64,000 nt of DNA, taken from assembly GCF_004359985.1 (NCBI RefSeq), contig NZ_SMRO01000002.1, forward strand, positions 1,812,536 through 1,876,535. The letters are read 5' to 3'. The position numbers and the translations under genes were made by a program. Below the pieces are notes generated by a model, which saw nothing but the letters and a program-made list of their open reading frames with translations, had not been told where the DNA came from and did not search any database. Positions 36,046-45,562 of this stretch are shown here, piece after piece. How positions within the stretch are numbered: the stretch's first letter is position 1; every line of letters begins with the position of its first letter. The DNA is from Paraburkholderia flava (lineage in GTDB: Bacteria; Pseudomonadota; Gammaproteobacteria; Burkholderiales; Burkholderiaceae).

Positions 36046-37454
36046 TGGAACGGGCGAACACTACCGACGTCTCTGACCGGCACGCTGCGCAGATCGCGCA
36101 GGAACGAGTCGCGCCATTTACCGAGATCGTTTCTGCGCAGCGCGTCCATGTTGATCCGGTAGCGCCGTTGACGTTCGGCGAGCGGCATCGACAGCGCGAG
36201 CTGCAGCGCCTCGCACATGCCGAGCGCGTCGTGCGGATTGACGAGCAGCGAGCCGGTCAGCTCGGCCGCTGCCCCGGCGAATGTCGACAGCACGAGCACG
36301 CCGGGATCGTCCGGATCCTGTGCAGCGACATACTCTTTCGCGACCAGGTTCATGCCGTCGTGCAGCGGCGTCACGAAACCGATCTGCGACTCGCGAAACA
36401 GCGACATCAGTTTCCAGCGGTCGTAGCGTTGATTCAGGTAGCGGATCGGCGTGTAGTCGAGCCCCGAGTAACGCCCGTTGATGCGCCCTGCCTCGCCTTC
36501 GAGCTCCTGACGGATCTGCTGATACGTCTCGACGTCGGAGCGCGTCGGCGGCGCGATCTGCACGAGCGTCACGTTGCCGCGCCATTCCGGCGAGCGCTCC
36601 AGCAACTGCTCGAACGCGCGGAAACGTTCGACGAGCCCCTTCGAATAATCGAGCCGGTCGACGCTCATGATCAGCTTGCGTCCCTCGAGACTCTGCTTCA
36701 GGTCGAGCACGTGCTGACGACTTTCGTAGCGCTTTGCCTGCTCGGCGATCTCGTCGGGGAACACGCCGATCCGATAGACGCCGGTACGCAACGTGCGGCC
36801 GAACGCAGTGACGTGCGCGTCGGGCGTCACCGCGCCGCGCCCATGACGCGTCACGTAATCGTGGAACGCGAGTTGATCGGTGGCCGTCTGGAAGCCCAGC
36901 AGATCGAAGCAGCACAGCGACTTCACCAGCTCTTCATGTGGCGGAATGCTGAACAGAATCTGCGGCGCGGGAAACGGGATGTGCAGGAAAAAGCCGATGC
37001 GGTTGGTCACGCCTTCCGCGCGCAACGCTTCGGCAAACGGGATCAGGTGATAGTCGTGGACCCAGATGACGTCGTCGGGTTCGAGCAGCTTGACGAGCTT
37101 GTGCGCGAGCCATGCATTGACGCGTCGATAGCCCGCGTATTCGTCGCGCTCGTAGCGCGACAGGTCGTTGCGATAGTGGAAGACCGGCCATAGCGTCGCG
37201 TTCGAGAAGCCGCGATAGTACTGGTCGTAGTCCTTGCGCGTGAGGCCGACCGTCGCGAACGTCACGCTGCCTTCCTGTTCGATGGTGGGGCCCGCGTTCG
37301 CGACCGTTTCGCTGACCACGTCGCCGCTCCAGCCGAACCACACGCCTCCGGTGTCTTTCAGCGCACCGAACACGCCGACCGCGAGGCCGCCGGCGGAGCC
37401 TTTGGTCTCAGTGGGCGTGGCAACGCGGTTCGATACGACGATCAGTCGACCCAT
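36042..37454 (-). CDS. otsA: Trehalose-6-phosphate synthase
   Basis: A 470-residue GT20 retaining glycosyltransferase that joins UDP-glucose and glucose-6-phosphate into trehalose-6-phosphate for osmotic and stress protection. Diagnostic segments are [11 protein letters not shown] at the N-terminus, then [10 protein letters not shown], the [15 protein letters not shown] acceptor block, [29 protein letters not shown] and the donor-domain [15 protein letters not shown]. The ATG at 37454 has GGAGG upstream; a GTG two codons earlier is possible. The phosphatase partner otsB is not adjacent; instead an ATPase gene overlaps the 3' end. Confidence 0.95.
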   Translation of the reverse strand: MGRLIVVSNRVATPTETKGSAGGLAVGVFGALKDTGGVWFGWSGDVVSETVANAGPTIEQEGSVTFATVGLTRKDYDQYYRGFSNATLWPVFHYRNDLSRYERDEYAGYRRVNAWLAHKLVKLLEPDDVIWVHDYHLIPFAEALRAEGVTNRIGFFLHIPFPAPQILFSIPPHEELVKSLCCFDLLGFQTATDQLAFHDYVTRHGRGAVTPDAHVTAFGRTLRTGVYRIGVFPDEIAEQAKRYESRQHVLDLKQSLEGRKLIMSVDRLDYSKGLVERFRAFEQLLERSPEWRGNVTLVQIAPPTRSDVETYQQIRQELEGEAGRINGRYSGLDYTPIRYLNQRYDRWKLMSLFRESQIGFVTPLHDGMNLVAKEYVAAQDPDDPGVLVLSTFAGAAAELTGSLLVNPHDALGMCEALQLALSMPLAERQRRYRINMDALRRNDLGKWRDSFLRDLRSVPVRDVGSVRPFQ

Positions 37455-37521
37455 GGGCACTCTCCTCCGGATTCGTTCGGATGCAGCGCGTCACATCACG
37501 GCTGCATCGATAAAGTTCGAA

Positions 37522-38748
37522 TCAGTTCGACCGTCGGGTGGCCGGATCGGTTGCACCGTCGGATGCCGCGCGCGGTCCACCGCGGCTCGCAACCGGATCG
37601 GCTTCCGTATGCGCGGCCGTGCTCGACGCGGGTTTTTGCGCGCGCGACGGTAGCCAGTCGAGCGTGCCCGGCACGTTCTCCAGTTCCGCCGACACTTCGG
37701 CGCGCGCCCTCGGCAGATACTGCGGATAGTGCGTCTGCACGAACGTCAGCAGCCCTTCGCGCACGCGACAGCGCAGATCCCAGTTGAGCCCCGAATCCGC
37801 CGAGCTGACGAGCACGCGCAACTGCATCGCGCGATCGGTTGCATCAGTGACCTGCAGCACCTGCACGCGCCGGTCCCATTCGGGCGCGGCCTCGACGATG
37901 CGCCCCAGTTCCTCGCGCAGCGGCCCGAGCGGCATCCGGTAATCGAGGTATAGAAACACCGTACCGATGATCTGCGAATCGTGGCGGGTCCAATTCGCGA
38001 ACGGATTCTCGATGAACCATTGCAGCGGCACGATCAGCCGGCGCAAATCCCACAGACGCACCGACACATACGTCCCGGTGATCTCTTCGATACGCCCCCA
38101 CTCGCCCTGGATCACGACGACGTCGTCGAGACGGATCGGTTGCGACAGCGCGATCTGCAGTCCGGCGATCAGGTTGCCGAGCACCGGCCGCGCGGCGATA
38201 CCGGCGACCAGACCGGCCACGCCCGCCGACGCCAGCAGGCTCGCGCCGATCTGCCGGACGTTCGGAAACGTCATCAACGCACCGCCGATCCCTACGATCA
38301 CGATCACCACCATCACCGAGCGCGCCAGCACGCGCGCCTGCGTGTGGATGCGGCGGGCTTGCAGGTTGTCGGCGGTATCGAGTGGATGGGCCTGGATGAT
38401 CGCCTCGCCGATCGCCGCGGCCGAGCGCACGGACAGCCACGTCAGCACGCCGATCAACGCAATAGCTGCGGCGTCGCGCAGCGGGCCGATGACGGGCAGC
38501 GTGTCGGGCGCCTCCCACCAGACGAACTCGAGCCCGAGAATCATCAGCACCGCGAGCGCGGGCTTGTCGATGTAGCGCAGGATCAGCGTCGTCAGCGGAT
38601 AAGGCCGCGCGATGCGCGTGAGAATGCGCGCGCCGATGCGATGCAGCGCAACGGCAAACGCGAGCACCAGGACGGACACGGCGATCGCGCCCGGCCACGT
38701 ATGAAGCGGCGCGTCGGCAATGCGTGCGAGGTCGTCGGTGGTCAGCAT
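37522..38748 (-). CDS. MscS-type mechanosensitive ion channel
   Basis: A 408-residue inner-membrane channel that releases solutes on hypo-osmotic shock. Four to five helices span residues 15-190. The pore-lining helix 3 is GASLLASAGVAGLVAGIAAR, followed directly by the conserved VLGNLIAGLQIALSQPIRLDD and the beta-domain segment VVIQGEWGRIEEITGTYVSV. The C-terminal 60 residues are a disordered Ala/Arg/Ser tail. The ATG at 38748 has GAGGA 11 bases upstream; an upstream in-frame ATG-like start adds a basic, non-family stretch. It lies upstream of otsA on the same strand, a sensible osmotic-stress pairing. Confidence 0.9.
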   Translation of the reverse strand: MLTTDDLARIADAPLHTWPGAIAVSVLVLAFAVALHRIGARILTRIARPYPLTTLILRYIDKPALAVLMILGLEFVWWEAPDTLPVIGPLRDAAAIALIGVLTWLSVRSAAAIGEAIIQAHPLDTADNLQARRIHTQARVLARSVMVVIVIVGIGGALMTFPNVRQIGASLLASAGVAGLVAGIAARPVLGNLIAGLQIALSQPIRLDDVVVIQGEWGRIEEITGTYVSVRLWDLRRLIVPLQWFIENPFANWTRHDSQIIGTVFLYLDYRMPLGPLREELGRIVEAAPEWDRRVQVLQVTDATDRAMQLRVLVSSADSGLNWDLRCRVREGLLTFVQTHYPQYLPRARAEVSAELENVPGTLDWLPSRAQKPASSTAAHTEADPVASRGGPRAASDGATDPATRRSN

Positions 38749-38957
38749 AACTGGCGTTTTCCTCGTGAATGGCAGGAAACGAAACGGCCCGCGGGGGCCG
38801 GGAATGGCGATGCCCGGAGCTGCTGCGTAGGTGGATCGGTAGGAGCAACGATGCGACGCGGACAGACTCACGCGTCCCGATGAGCGACCAGGTGGATCGA
38901 GCCGACCGGTTGTCGGCTCAGACCCAGACTCCCCGGTCGATCAAAGTCAGATCGCGA

Positions 38958-39314
38958 TCAGTTGCCCGTCCGGCAAGGGAACGCCTTGCCGAGGCCCAGC
39001 GAAATCGCGGTGCTCGCGTTATAGCCGGCGACGTTCGGATTCTCCGCGATGTAGCGGCGCACCGCGTCGGTCAGTTGCTGCGAGCGGGCATCGGCAGGCA
39101 GGCAGAAGTACTGCCCGACGCGCGGCCCCGTCGTTCCGCCGATCGCGTCGATCGTGTTGAAGACGCCGTCGGCCGCGCCTTCGATGTACGCCGCGCACGC
39201 GCTCCGCGATGCCACGTCGGTCTTCGTGCACAGCTTGTTGAGGTCGCTCGCGGTAAACGCGGACGCCGACAATGGGATGGCCAGCGCGCTCGCGCAAATC
39301 AAAACCCGCAGCAT
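38958..39314 (-). CDS. Rap1a/Tai-like secreted protein
   Basis: A 118-residue exported protein with a signal peptide (residues 1-19, ending LSASA). The mature part has the Rap1a/Tai pattern: CAAYIEGAADGVFNTIDAIG, then YFCLPADARSQQLTDAVRRY and a final Cys near the C-terminus, giving four cysteines for two disulfides. Founding members of this family are immunity proteins for type VI amidase toxins, but many proteobacterial members stand alone, and no toxin or T6SS gene is in view. An immunity role is therefore only a family-based possibility. Confidence 0.72.
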   Translation of the reverse strand: MLRVLICASALAIPLSASAFTASDLNKLCTKTDVASRSACAAYIEGAADGVFNTIDAIGGTTGPRVGQYFCLPADARSQQLTDAVRRYIAENPNVAGYNASTAISLGLGKAFPCRTGN

Positions 39315-39404
39315 GGTGTTCCTTTCATGTTAGCAAGCGGTTGTCGGGCGGTCTGGTGCCGCATCCGGCAGCGCGGCCGGCGGAACACCGGCGCGCTGCA
39401 GCCG

Positions 39405-40178
39405 CTATTTTGCACTGTTTTGCGGCGCCGCCGGTGGCTGGCTCTGCATCTGCTTGATACGCGCGGTGAGCCCTTCGACGACGTCCGGCGCCTTGTAATG
39501 CTTCGCGAAATCGAGCGCCGTGAGGCCGATCTGATTCTTCACGGTCAGGTCCGCGCCGTTGTCGAGCAGCAGCTTCACCGTCGACACGTGATTGCCGCGC
39601 GCGGCCATCATCAGCGGCGTCGTGCCGTTCGGCGAACCGGCGTCGACATAGGCCGAATGGTCGAGCAGCACCTTCACGATGTTGTCGTTACCGTTCGCGG
39701 CCGCGTAGTGCAGCGGCGCCCAGCCCTTCTTGTTGACCTCGGCGTCCTTCGAGATCAGCAGGTTGACCAGTTCGAGATCGCCGTTAAGCGCGGCCAGCAT
39801 CATCGCGTTTTCGCCGGACTTGTCCTGGATCTCGATGTCGGTCTTCGGATTGGTGATCAGCAGCGCAGCGACCTTGTCGGATTTTTCGCGGGCGGCGAGC
39901 ACGAGGAGCGGCATGCCCTGATCGTCGGTCATGTTCGGATTCATGCCGTTCGCCAGTTGCTTGCTCACTTCCTTCACGTCGTCGAACTTCACGGCCTTGA
40001 TCATCGTGTCCGTGGGCGCGGCGTGCGCCGGCAGCGCGCCGAGCGCAGCGCACGCGAGTCCACCGGCGAGCGCCAGATGGACCGTACGCGCCGCGCGGCG
40101 CCGGAACGCCGTGAGCCTGGAGATCGAAAGCATCGAAACGGGACGGGACGTTGACATCTGACTGGAATAGTTTCGCAT
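39405..40178 (-). CDS. Exported ankyrin-repeat protein
   Basis: A 257-residue protein with a signal peptide (hydrophobic core LALAGGLACAALGAL, cleavage after PAHA near residue 54 from the first ATG). It carries about five ankyrin repeats, for example GWAPLHYAAANGNDNIVKVL and GTTPLMMAARGNHVSTVKLL, which mediate protein binding in the periplasm. Start choice is uncertain: ATG at 40178, 40157 or 40133 are all in frame and none has a strong ribosome site. It follows the TatD gene on the same strand by 50 bases and is probably cotranscribed with it. Confidence 0.85.
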   Translation of the reverse strand: MRNYSSQMSTSRPVSMLSISRLTAFRRRAARTVHLALAGGLACAALGALPAHAAPTDTMIKAVKFDDVKEVSKQLANGMNPNMTDDQGMPLLVLAAREKSDKVAALLITNPKTDIEIQDKSGENAMMLAALNGDLELVNLLISKDAEVNKKGWAPLHYAAANGNDNIVKVLLDHSAYVDAGSPNGTTPLMMAARGNHVSTVKLLLDNGADLTVKNQIGLTALDFAKHYKAPDVVEGLTARIKQMQSQPPAAPQNSAK

Positions 40179-40231
40179 ATTTTACTTTAGGTTTATTCCC
40201 TATCCTGTTGAATATTAATATTAAAAATCCG

Positions 40232-41017
40232 TCAACCGGGTTGCGGAATCTTGAAGAGCCGGAAGAAGTTCTGCGTCGTTACGGCGCCGAGGTCCGCTTC
40301 CGGCATCTCGCGCTGCTGCGCGATGAAGCGTCCGACATGGCTAACGTACGCAGGTTCATTCGGCTTGCCTCGATACGGCACCGGCGCGAGGTACGGCGAG
40401 TCGGTTTCGATCAGCAGCCGGTCGAGCGGCACACGGCGCGCGACGTCCTGCACGTCGGTCGCGCTCTTGAAGGTGACGATGCCCGACAGCGAGATATGGA
40501 AGTTCTGCGCGAGCGCCCGTTCGGCGACCGGCCACGCCTCGGTGAAGCAATGCATCACGCCGCCCGGCACGCTCGCATGCTCCTCGTCCATGATCCGCAG
40601 CGTGTCGTCCGCCGACGAGCGCGTGTGGATGATCAGCGGCTTGCCCGTCGCGTGCGCGGCGCGGATGTGCGTGCGAAAGCGCTCACGCTGCCATTCCATG
40701 TCGGCGATCGTCCGGCCTTCGAGGCGGTAGTAGTCGAGCCCGGTCTCGCCGATCGCGACCACCTTCGGATGCTGCGCCAGCTCGACCAGTTCCGCGACGC
40801 TCGGCTCGCGTGCCTCTTCGTGGTCCGGATGCACGCCGACCGACGCATACACGTTGTCGTACGTGCGCGCGACGTCGAGCACCGACGGCAGCGTCTCCAG
40901 ATCGACCGACACGCACAGCGCGTGCGTGACCGCGTGGCTGCGCATGTTGTCGAGTATCTGCGGCAGGCGCTCGGCGAGTCCTTCGAAATTGATGTGGCAG
41001 TGCGAGTCGACAAACAT
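40232..41017 (-). CDS. TatD family metal-dependent hydrolase (YcfH-like)
   Basis: A 261-residue TIM-barrel metallo-hydrolase of the TatD DNase group. Metal ligands are visible in FVDSHCHINF (His6 and His8), the Glu in AIGETGLDYY near residue 90, His in LIIHTRSS, His in GVMHCFTE and the Asp in LIETDSPYLAPVP. Related enzymes have 3'-5' DNase activity and act in DNA repair; the paralogue encoded with holB is usually YcfH. The gene is the downstream part of the mltG-tmk-holB-GNAT-TatD cluster. Confidence 0.93.
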   Translation of the reverse strand: MFVDSHCHINFEGLAERLPQILDNMRSHAVTHALCVSVDLETLPSVLDVARTYDNVYASVGVHPDHEEAREPSVAELVELAQHPKVVAIGETGLDYYRLEGRTIADMEWQRERFRTHIRAAHATGKPLIIHTRSSADDTLRIMDEEHASVPGGVMHCFTEAWPVAERALAQNFHISLSGIVTFKSATDVQDVARRVPLDRLLIETDSPYLAPVPYRGKPNEPAYVSHVGRFIAQQREMPEADLGAVTTQNFFRLFKIPQPG

Positions 41018-41051
41018 AAGGGTGTTGAGCAGTAGTTGGGGAACGGCAGGG

Positions 41052-41552
41052 TCAGGCCGGGAGCCGCAGCCCGAGAATCACGAGATCGCGCTCGATGTCA
41101 TCCAGCACGGCGACGCGCGGCAGCGTACCCCACACGTCGAAGCCGAAGCCGCGAAAGAGGCGCAGGCTCGCTTCGTTGTGGCCGAAGATGAAGCCTAGCA
41201 CTGTGTCGATGCCGAGCTTCGGCGCGGCCGCCAGCGATGCCGCCAGCAACTGCCGCCCGAGTCCTTTGCCGCGCGCGATCTCGCCCAGATAGATGCTGAC
41301 TTCGGCCGTTCGTCGATACGCCGGACGGCCGTAGAAATCCGAGAAGCTGAGCCACCCCGCAATCTGTCCGTCCTGCTCGACCACCCACAGCGGCCGTGTG
41401 TCCGGCCCGTGTGCATGAAACCACGCGACCCGGCTGTCGACGCTTACCGGCTCGAGATCGGCGGTCACGCTGCGCGACGGCACCGTCGAGTTGTAGATGG
41501 CGACGATCGCGGGAAGATCGTCGAGGGTCGCGTCGCGGTAGGAAAAGCTCAT
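41052..41552 (-). CDS. GNAT N-acetyltransferase (phosphinothricin acetyltransferase-like)
   Basis: A 166-residue GNAT-fold acetyltransferase. The opening FSYRDATLDDLPAIVAIYNS and the acetyl-CoA-binding loop ARGKGLGRQLLAA are diagnostic, and the C-terminal GFDVWGTLPRVAVLDDIERD is typical of the phosphinothricin/methionine-sulfoximine acetyltransferase subgroup. Its real substrate is probably a small amine or amino-acid analogue. It stands between holB and the TatD gene, a place held by a pilZ gene in Pseudomonas; the same strand and short gaps suggest cotranscription. Confidence 0.87.
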   Translation of the reverse strand: MSFSYRDATLDDLPAIVAIYNSTVPSRSVTADLEPVSVDSRVAWFHAHGPDTRPLWVVEQDGQIAGWLSFSDFYGRPAYRRTAEVSIYLGEIARGKGLGRQLLAASLAAAPKLGIDTVLGFIFGHNEASLRLFRGFGFDVWGTLPRVAVLDDIERDLVILGLRLPA

Positions 41553-41602
41553 GGTCGCAGATGAAATGAATGATGCGGGAAACCGGCTGGGATCCGAACC
41601 GC

Positions 41603-42658
41603 TCAGCCGAACAGCGCCCGATAAGCGAGAAACAGCTCCTCGAACACGAGCCGCGCGTTAAGCGGATGATTCTCGACCGCTCGCTGACGCGTCACGGTGC
41701 GCATGAAACGCGCGAACGCACTTGCGTCGACCTGCGCGGCACAACGCGTGAGCGCAGCCGACGCATCCGGAAAATAGCGCGGCGTGCCGGCCGTGCGCTG
41801 CGCGAGCAGATCGTACAGCCAGCGCTGCAGCCAGCCCAGCACGAGCGGCACCGGCAGCTTTTGCAGCGCCTCGCCGCACGCGAACGCGTCACAGTCGCCG
41901 CCGGCCGCGAGTTGTCCGAGGGTCCAGTCGCGCAGCGTGCGATTGTCGTCGGCGGCGAGCGCAAGTGCGGCGAGCGGTGCGCCTCCGGCCTGCGCGAGCA
42001 GTGCCGGCGCGTCGTCGACGCCCTGTTCCGCGAGCCACGCGGCAGCGGCCTCGGGCGCGGGGGTCGAGAGCGGCCATTGTCGGCAGCGGCTGATGATCGT
42101 CGGCAGCAACCGGTCGATCCGCGCGGACACCATCAGGAACACGACGCCTGCGGGTGGTTCCTCGAGCGTCTTCAACAGCGCATTGGCCGCCGCGACGTTC
42201 AGCGCCTCGGCCGGATACAGCACCACCACGCGAGCGCCGCCGCGATGCGAACCGACGCCGCAGAAGTCCAGCAGCGCGCGGACCTGCTCGATCTTGATTT
42301 CCTTGCTCGGTGCGCGGCTCTTCTTCGCATCGTCGCCATCGGAGGCACGATCTGCCTTGCCGTTCGTCTCGGCTTTGTCGTCGGTGCTCGCGACGAAGCC
42401 GGACTCGGCAGCGAGCGCCTCCGGCAGCACGATCCGGTAGTCCGGATGGTTGCCCTGAACAAACCACTTGCAGGCCGCACACTCGCCGCACGGCTCGCCG
42501 TTGTCCTGTGGCGACTCGCACAGCATCCCCTGCGCGAGATGCTGCGCGAGGCGCAGCTTGCCGATGCCGGCCTGGCCGTGCAGCAGCAGCGCATGCGGCC
42601 AGTGCGCACGCAGTTGCTGCAGCCGGTTCCAGTCGTCGATCTGCCACGGATAAATCAT
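41603..42658 (-). CDS. holB: DNA polymerase III subunit delta'
   Basis: A 351-residue clamp-loader subunit. It has the AAA+ P-loop-like segment LLLHGQAGIGKLRLAQHLAQ, a zinc-binding CxxCxxC cluster (CGECAACKW), the KIEQVRAL-type helix and VFLMVSARIDRLLPTIISRC with the SRC motif. A low-complexity insert (about residues 95-125, KAETNGKADRASDGDDAKKS) is longer than in E. coli. It lies 95 bases downstream of tmk on the same strand. Confidence 0.94.
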   Translation of the reverse strand: MIYPWQIDDWNRLQQLRAHWPHALLLHGQAGIGKLRLAQHLAQGMLCESPQDNGEPCGECAACKWFVQGNHPDYRIVLPEALAAESGFVASTDDKAETNGKADRASDGDDAKKSRAPSKEIKIEQVRALLDFCGVGSHRGGARVVVLYPAEALNVAAANALLKTLEEPPAGVVFLMVSARIDRLLPTIISRCRQWPLSTPAPEAAAAWLAEQGVDDAPALLAQAGGAPLAALALAADDNRTLRDWTLGQLAAGGDCDAFACGEALQKLPVPLVLGWLQRWLYDLLAQRTAGTPRYFPDASAALTRCAAQVDASAFARFMRTVTRQRAVENHPLNARLVFEELFLAYRALFG

Positions 42659-42753
42659 CGCTTCTCTTTTTAGATCAGTGAGTTAACGGTACTACTTCGT
42701 GTATCGGCCGAGCTTTTTCAATACCTTTGAATCTCTCTTATATGATAGAAAAA

Positions 42754-43377
42754 TCAAAGGGTTGAAATGATTTCCTCTAGTTGATTCTGAATAACAACGA
42801 TGCTCTGCGTCGAGTCGACGATCGCGAAACGGTACGGTGCCTCTTCCGCGCGTCGCAGATACTCGGCCCGCGTGCGCGTGAAAAACGCATCCGACTCGCT
42901 TTCGAAACGATCCGGATCGCGCGCGTTGCTGCGCCGCTCGCTCGCGGTGGCCGGCGGCACGTCGAACAGGATCGTCAGATCGGGCTGGAAACCGCCCTGC
43001 ACCCAGCGCTCGAGGGTTTCCAGCTTGTCGCGCGGCAACCCACGGCCGCCGCCCTGATACGCGAACGTCGCGTCGCTGAACCGGTCGGATACGACCCAGT
43101 CGCCGCGCGTGAGCGCCGGCTCGATGATCTCGGCCAGATGCTCGCGGCGCGCGGCGAACATCAGCAGCGCTTCCGTTTCGAGATCCATTGACCGGTGCAG
43201 CAGGATCTCGCGCAACGCCTCGCCGAGCGCGGTGCCGCCCGGCTCGCGCGTCATGACGACGCCGCGCCCGGTCGTGCCGACCTTCGCTTCGAGACGCTCG
43301 CGAAACCACGCGAGGTGCGTCGTCTTGCCCGCTCCGTCGATGCCCTCGAATGTGATGAATTTGCCCCGCGCCATCAT
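42754..43377 (-). CDS. tmk: Thymidylate kinase
   Basis: A 207-residue P-loop kinase that converts dTMP to dTDP. The P-loop is [20 protein letters not shown], the DRx motif is in [20 protein letters not shown], and [16 protein letters not shown] is the DR/REPGG region. It starts ATGATG; the first ATG overlaps the mltG stop codon (ATGA), so translation is coupled to mltG. Confidence 0.96.
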   Translation of the reverse strand: MMARGKFITFEGIDGAGKTTHLAWFRERLEAKVGTTGRGVVMTREPGGTALGEALREILLHRSMDLETEALLMFAARREHLAEIIEPALTRGDWVVSDRFSDATFAYQGGGRGLPRDKLETLERWVQGGFQPDLTILFDVPPATASERRSNARDPDRFESESDAFFTRTRAEYLRRAEEAPYRFAIVDSTQSIVVIQNQLEEIISTL

Positions 43378-44390
43378 TGACCTCGGATGTACTTGTCGAC
43401 GGCCTTGTTGTGATCGCCGAGCGTGTCAGAAAAAATGCTGCTGCCGTCGCCACGCGACACGAAATACAGTGCCGCCGTCTGTGCCGGATTCAGCGCCGCC
43501 TGCAGCGACGCGGTTCCGGGCAACGAGATCGGCGTGGGCGGCAGGCCGGTACGGGTGTACGTATTGTAAGGAGTGTCGGTCTGCAGGTCGCGTTTGTGCA
43601 AACGGCCCGTGTAGCTTTCGCCCATCCCGTAAATGACTGTCGGATCGGTCTGCAGCGGCATGCCCATGCGCAGCCGGTTCGCGAACACCGCGGCGACGAG
43701 AGAACGGTCGGACGCCTTGCCGGTTTCCTTTTCGATGATCGACGCCATCGTCAACGCCTCGTACGGCGTCTTGTACGGCAGCCCCTGCGCGCGCGACGCC
43801 CATGCCTCGTCGATGCGCAGCTTCATCAGCCGGTACGCGCGACGGTAGACGTCGAGATCGCTGGTGTTCTTGTCGAACAGATAGGTATCCGGAAAAAACA
43901 GCCCTTCGCCGTTGCCGGTCGTGACCTCGGCGTCGGACGCGCCGATCGCCTTCAGCAGATCGGCATCGGTCATGCCGGCCGTGTCGTGACGCAGCGCCGG
44001 GTTCGCGTCGAGTTCCGCGCGCATCCGGCGGAACGTCCAGCCTTCGATGATCGTCGTCACGTACTCGTTGACGTCGCCGCGCGCGATCTTCTGCAGTACG
44101 TCGTACGGCGTGACGCCGCTCTTGAACTCGTAGTTGCCGGATTTCAGCTGGCTCTGCAGGCCGAGCAGACGCGTCATCAGCACGAACAGCTCGGACCGGA
44201 CCGGCACGCCGCCACGGTTCAACTGCAGCGTGACGCTGCGCAGGCTGCTGTGCGGCTTGATCGTCACGTCGAGGTCGGGAGGGGAAAGCACCAGCGGCGT
44301 CGTGGCCCAGTGATATCCGCCGCCGGCTGCGGCAGCGGCCAGCACGACGAGCGCCGTGCCGGCGATGAGACATTTCTTCAGGAGGGACAT
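43374..44390 (-). CDS. mltG: Endolytic murein transglycosylase MltG (YceG)
   Basis: A 338-residue single-pass inner-membrane lytic transglycosylase that cuts nascent glycan strands. An N-terminal anchor ([20 protein letters not shown]) is followed by a LysM-like domain and the YceG catalytic domain with [11 protein letters not shown], whose Glu is catalytic, and [29 protein letters not shown]. The start is placed at the ATG before [10 protein letters not shown]; an ATG at 44399 adds three residues, and neither has a strong ribosome site. Divergent from ygfZ across 78 bases. Confidence 0.94.
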   Translation of the reverse strand: MSLLKKCLIAGTALVVLAAAAAGGGYHWATTPLVLSPPDLDVTIKPHSSLRSVTLQLNRGGVPVRSELFVLMTRLLGLQSQLKSGNYEFKSGVTPYDVLQKIARGDVNEYVTTIIEGWTFRRMRAELDANPALRHDTAGMTDADLLKAIGASDAEVTTGNGEGLFFPDTYLFDKNTSDLDVYRRAYRLMKLRIDEAWASRAQGLPYKTPYEALTMASIIEKETGKASDRSLVAAVFANRLRMGMPLQTDPTVIYGMGESYTGRLHKRDLQTDTPYNTYTRTGLPPTPISLPGTASLQAALNPAQTAALYFVSRGDGSSIFSDTLGDHNKAVDKYIRGQ

Positions 44391-44468
44391 GCGAAACATG
44401 GCTGGGGTGGACCCCATATAATACTTGCTTGCCTCAGCTAAAGTCAGAATTGACTGTTCCGCAAATCC

Positions 44469-45515
44469 ATGACAGCCCCGCTCGCTCCCACTCCTGGCGC
44501 CGTCGCTGCGCCTTCCACGCTACCGGTTCCTCCGCGCCCCGCCGATACCCAGTTCGATGCCGTCCGCACGCGCGGTGCGTACGCGCTGCTCGACCAGTTC
44601 GGCGTGATCGATACGACGGGTGACGACGCGGCGTCGTTCCTGCACGCGCAGCTCACCAACGACACCCAGCACCTCGACGCGGCAGGCGCCCGCCTCGCCG
44701 GCTACTGTTCGGCGAAGGGCCGGCTGCTTGCGTCGTTCCTCGTGTGGCGCAGCGGCGAAGCGATCCGCCTGCTGGTGTCGAAGGACGTGCAGGCTGTGGT
44801 GCAGAAGCGGCTGTCGATGTTCGTGCTCCGCGCAAAGGCAAAGCTCGTCGATGCAACCGGTGAACTGCTCGCCGTGGGTCTCGCCGGTGACGTGCGTGCT
44901 GCGCTGTCGTCCGTGTTCGACGCGCTGCCCGACGGCGTGCACGTGAAGGTCGACGGTCCCGCTGGTTCGCTGATCCGCGTGCCCGATGCCGAAGGTCGGC
45001 TGCGCTATCTGTGGATCGGACCGAAGGCCGAAGTCGAAGCGCGGCTGCCCTCGCTCGAAGGCAAGCTCGAACAGGTATCGCCGGCCGTGTGGGACTGGCT
45101 CGACATTCGCGCAGGCGAACCGCGCATTACGCAGTCGGTCGTCGAGCAGTTCGTGCCGCAGATGGTTAACTTCGACGTGCTCGGCGGCGTGAATTTCCGC
45201 AAGGGTTGCTATCCGGGGCAGGAGATCGTCGCGCGCAGCCAGTATCGCGGCACGATCAAGCGGCGCACCTCACTCGCGAATATCGCCACCGACCTCTCCA
45301 CCGTCGCGCCCGGCACCGAGCTGTTCCATTCGGACGATCCGGGTCAGCCGTGCGGGATGGTCGTGAATGCGGCGTGGGCGCCGGGGGGCGGCGTCGACGT
45401 GCTGGTCGAGATCAAGCTCGCCGCGCTCGAAGGCGGCTCGGTACACGTCGCTGCAGCCGACGGTCCGGCGCTGTCGTTCCTGCCGCTGCCGTACGCGCTG
45501 CCCACGGAAGTCTGA
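44469..45515 (+). CDS. ygfZ: Folate-binding Fe-S cluster protein YgfZ
   Basis: A 348-residue folate-binding protein of the GcvT-like fold that helps assemble or repair Fe-S clusters. The signature KGCYPGQEIVAR, with the redox-active Cys near residue 247, is present, and the N-terminal part contains DDAASFLHAQLTNDTQHL. A Pro/Ala-rich leader of 25 residues precedes the fold. Neighbouring NRDE gene follows after 47 bases in the same direction, so cotranscription is likely. Confidence 0.93.
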   Translation: MTAPLAPTPGAVAAPSTLPVPPRPADTQFDAVRTRGAYALLDQFGVIDTTGDDAASFLHAQLTNDTQHLDAAGARLAGYCSAKGRLLASFLVWRSGEAIRLLVSKDVQAVVQKRLSMFVLRAKAKLVDATGELLAVGLAGDVRAALSSVFDALPDGVHVKVDGPAGSLIRVPDAEGRLRYLWIGPKAEVEARLPSLEGKLEQVSPAVWDWLDIRAGEPRITQSVVEQFVPQMVNFDVLGGVNFRKGCYPGQEIVARSQYRGTIKRRTSLANIATDLSTVAPGTELFHSDDPGQPCGMVVNAAWAPGGGVDVLVEIKLAALEGGSVHVAAADGPALSFLPLPYALPTEV

Positions 45516-45562
45516 GACCGTGCTTCGGTTTGCTCGCGTGAGGACATGAGGAGCCCCCGCCG

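Noticed and set aside
38958..39314. Possible type VI secretion immunity gene
   Set aside because: Family resemblance to Rap1a/Tai alone is not enough; no effector or T6SS component is near.
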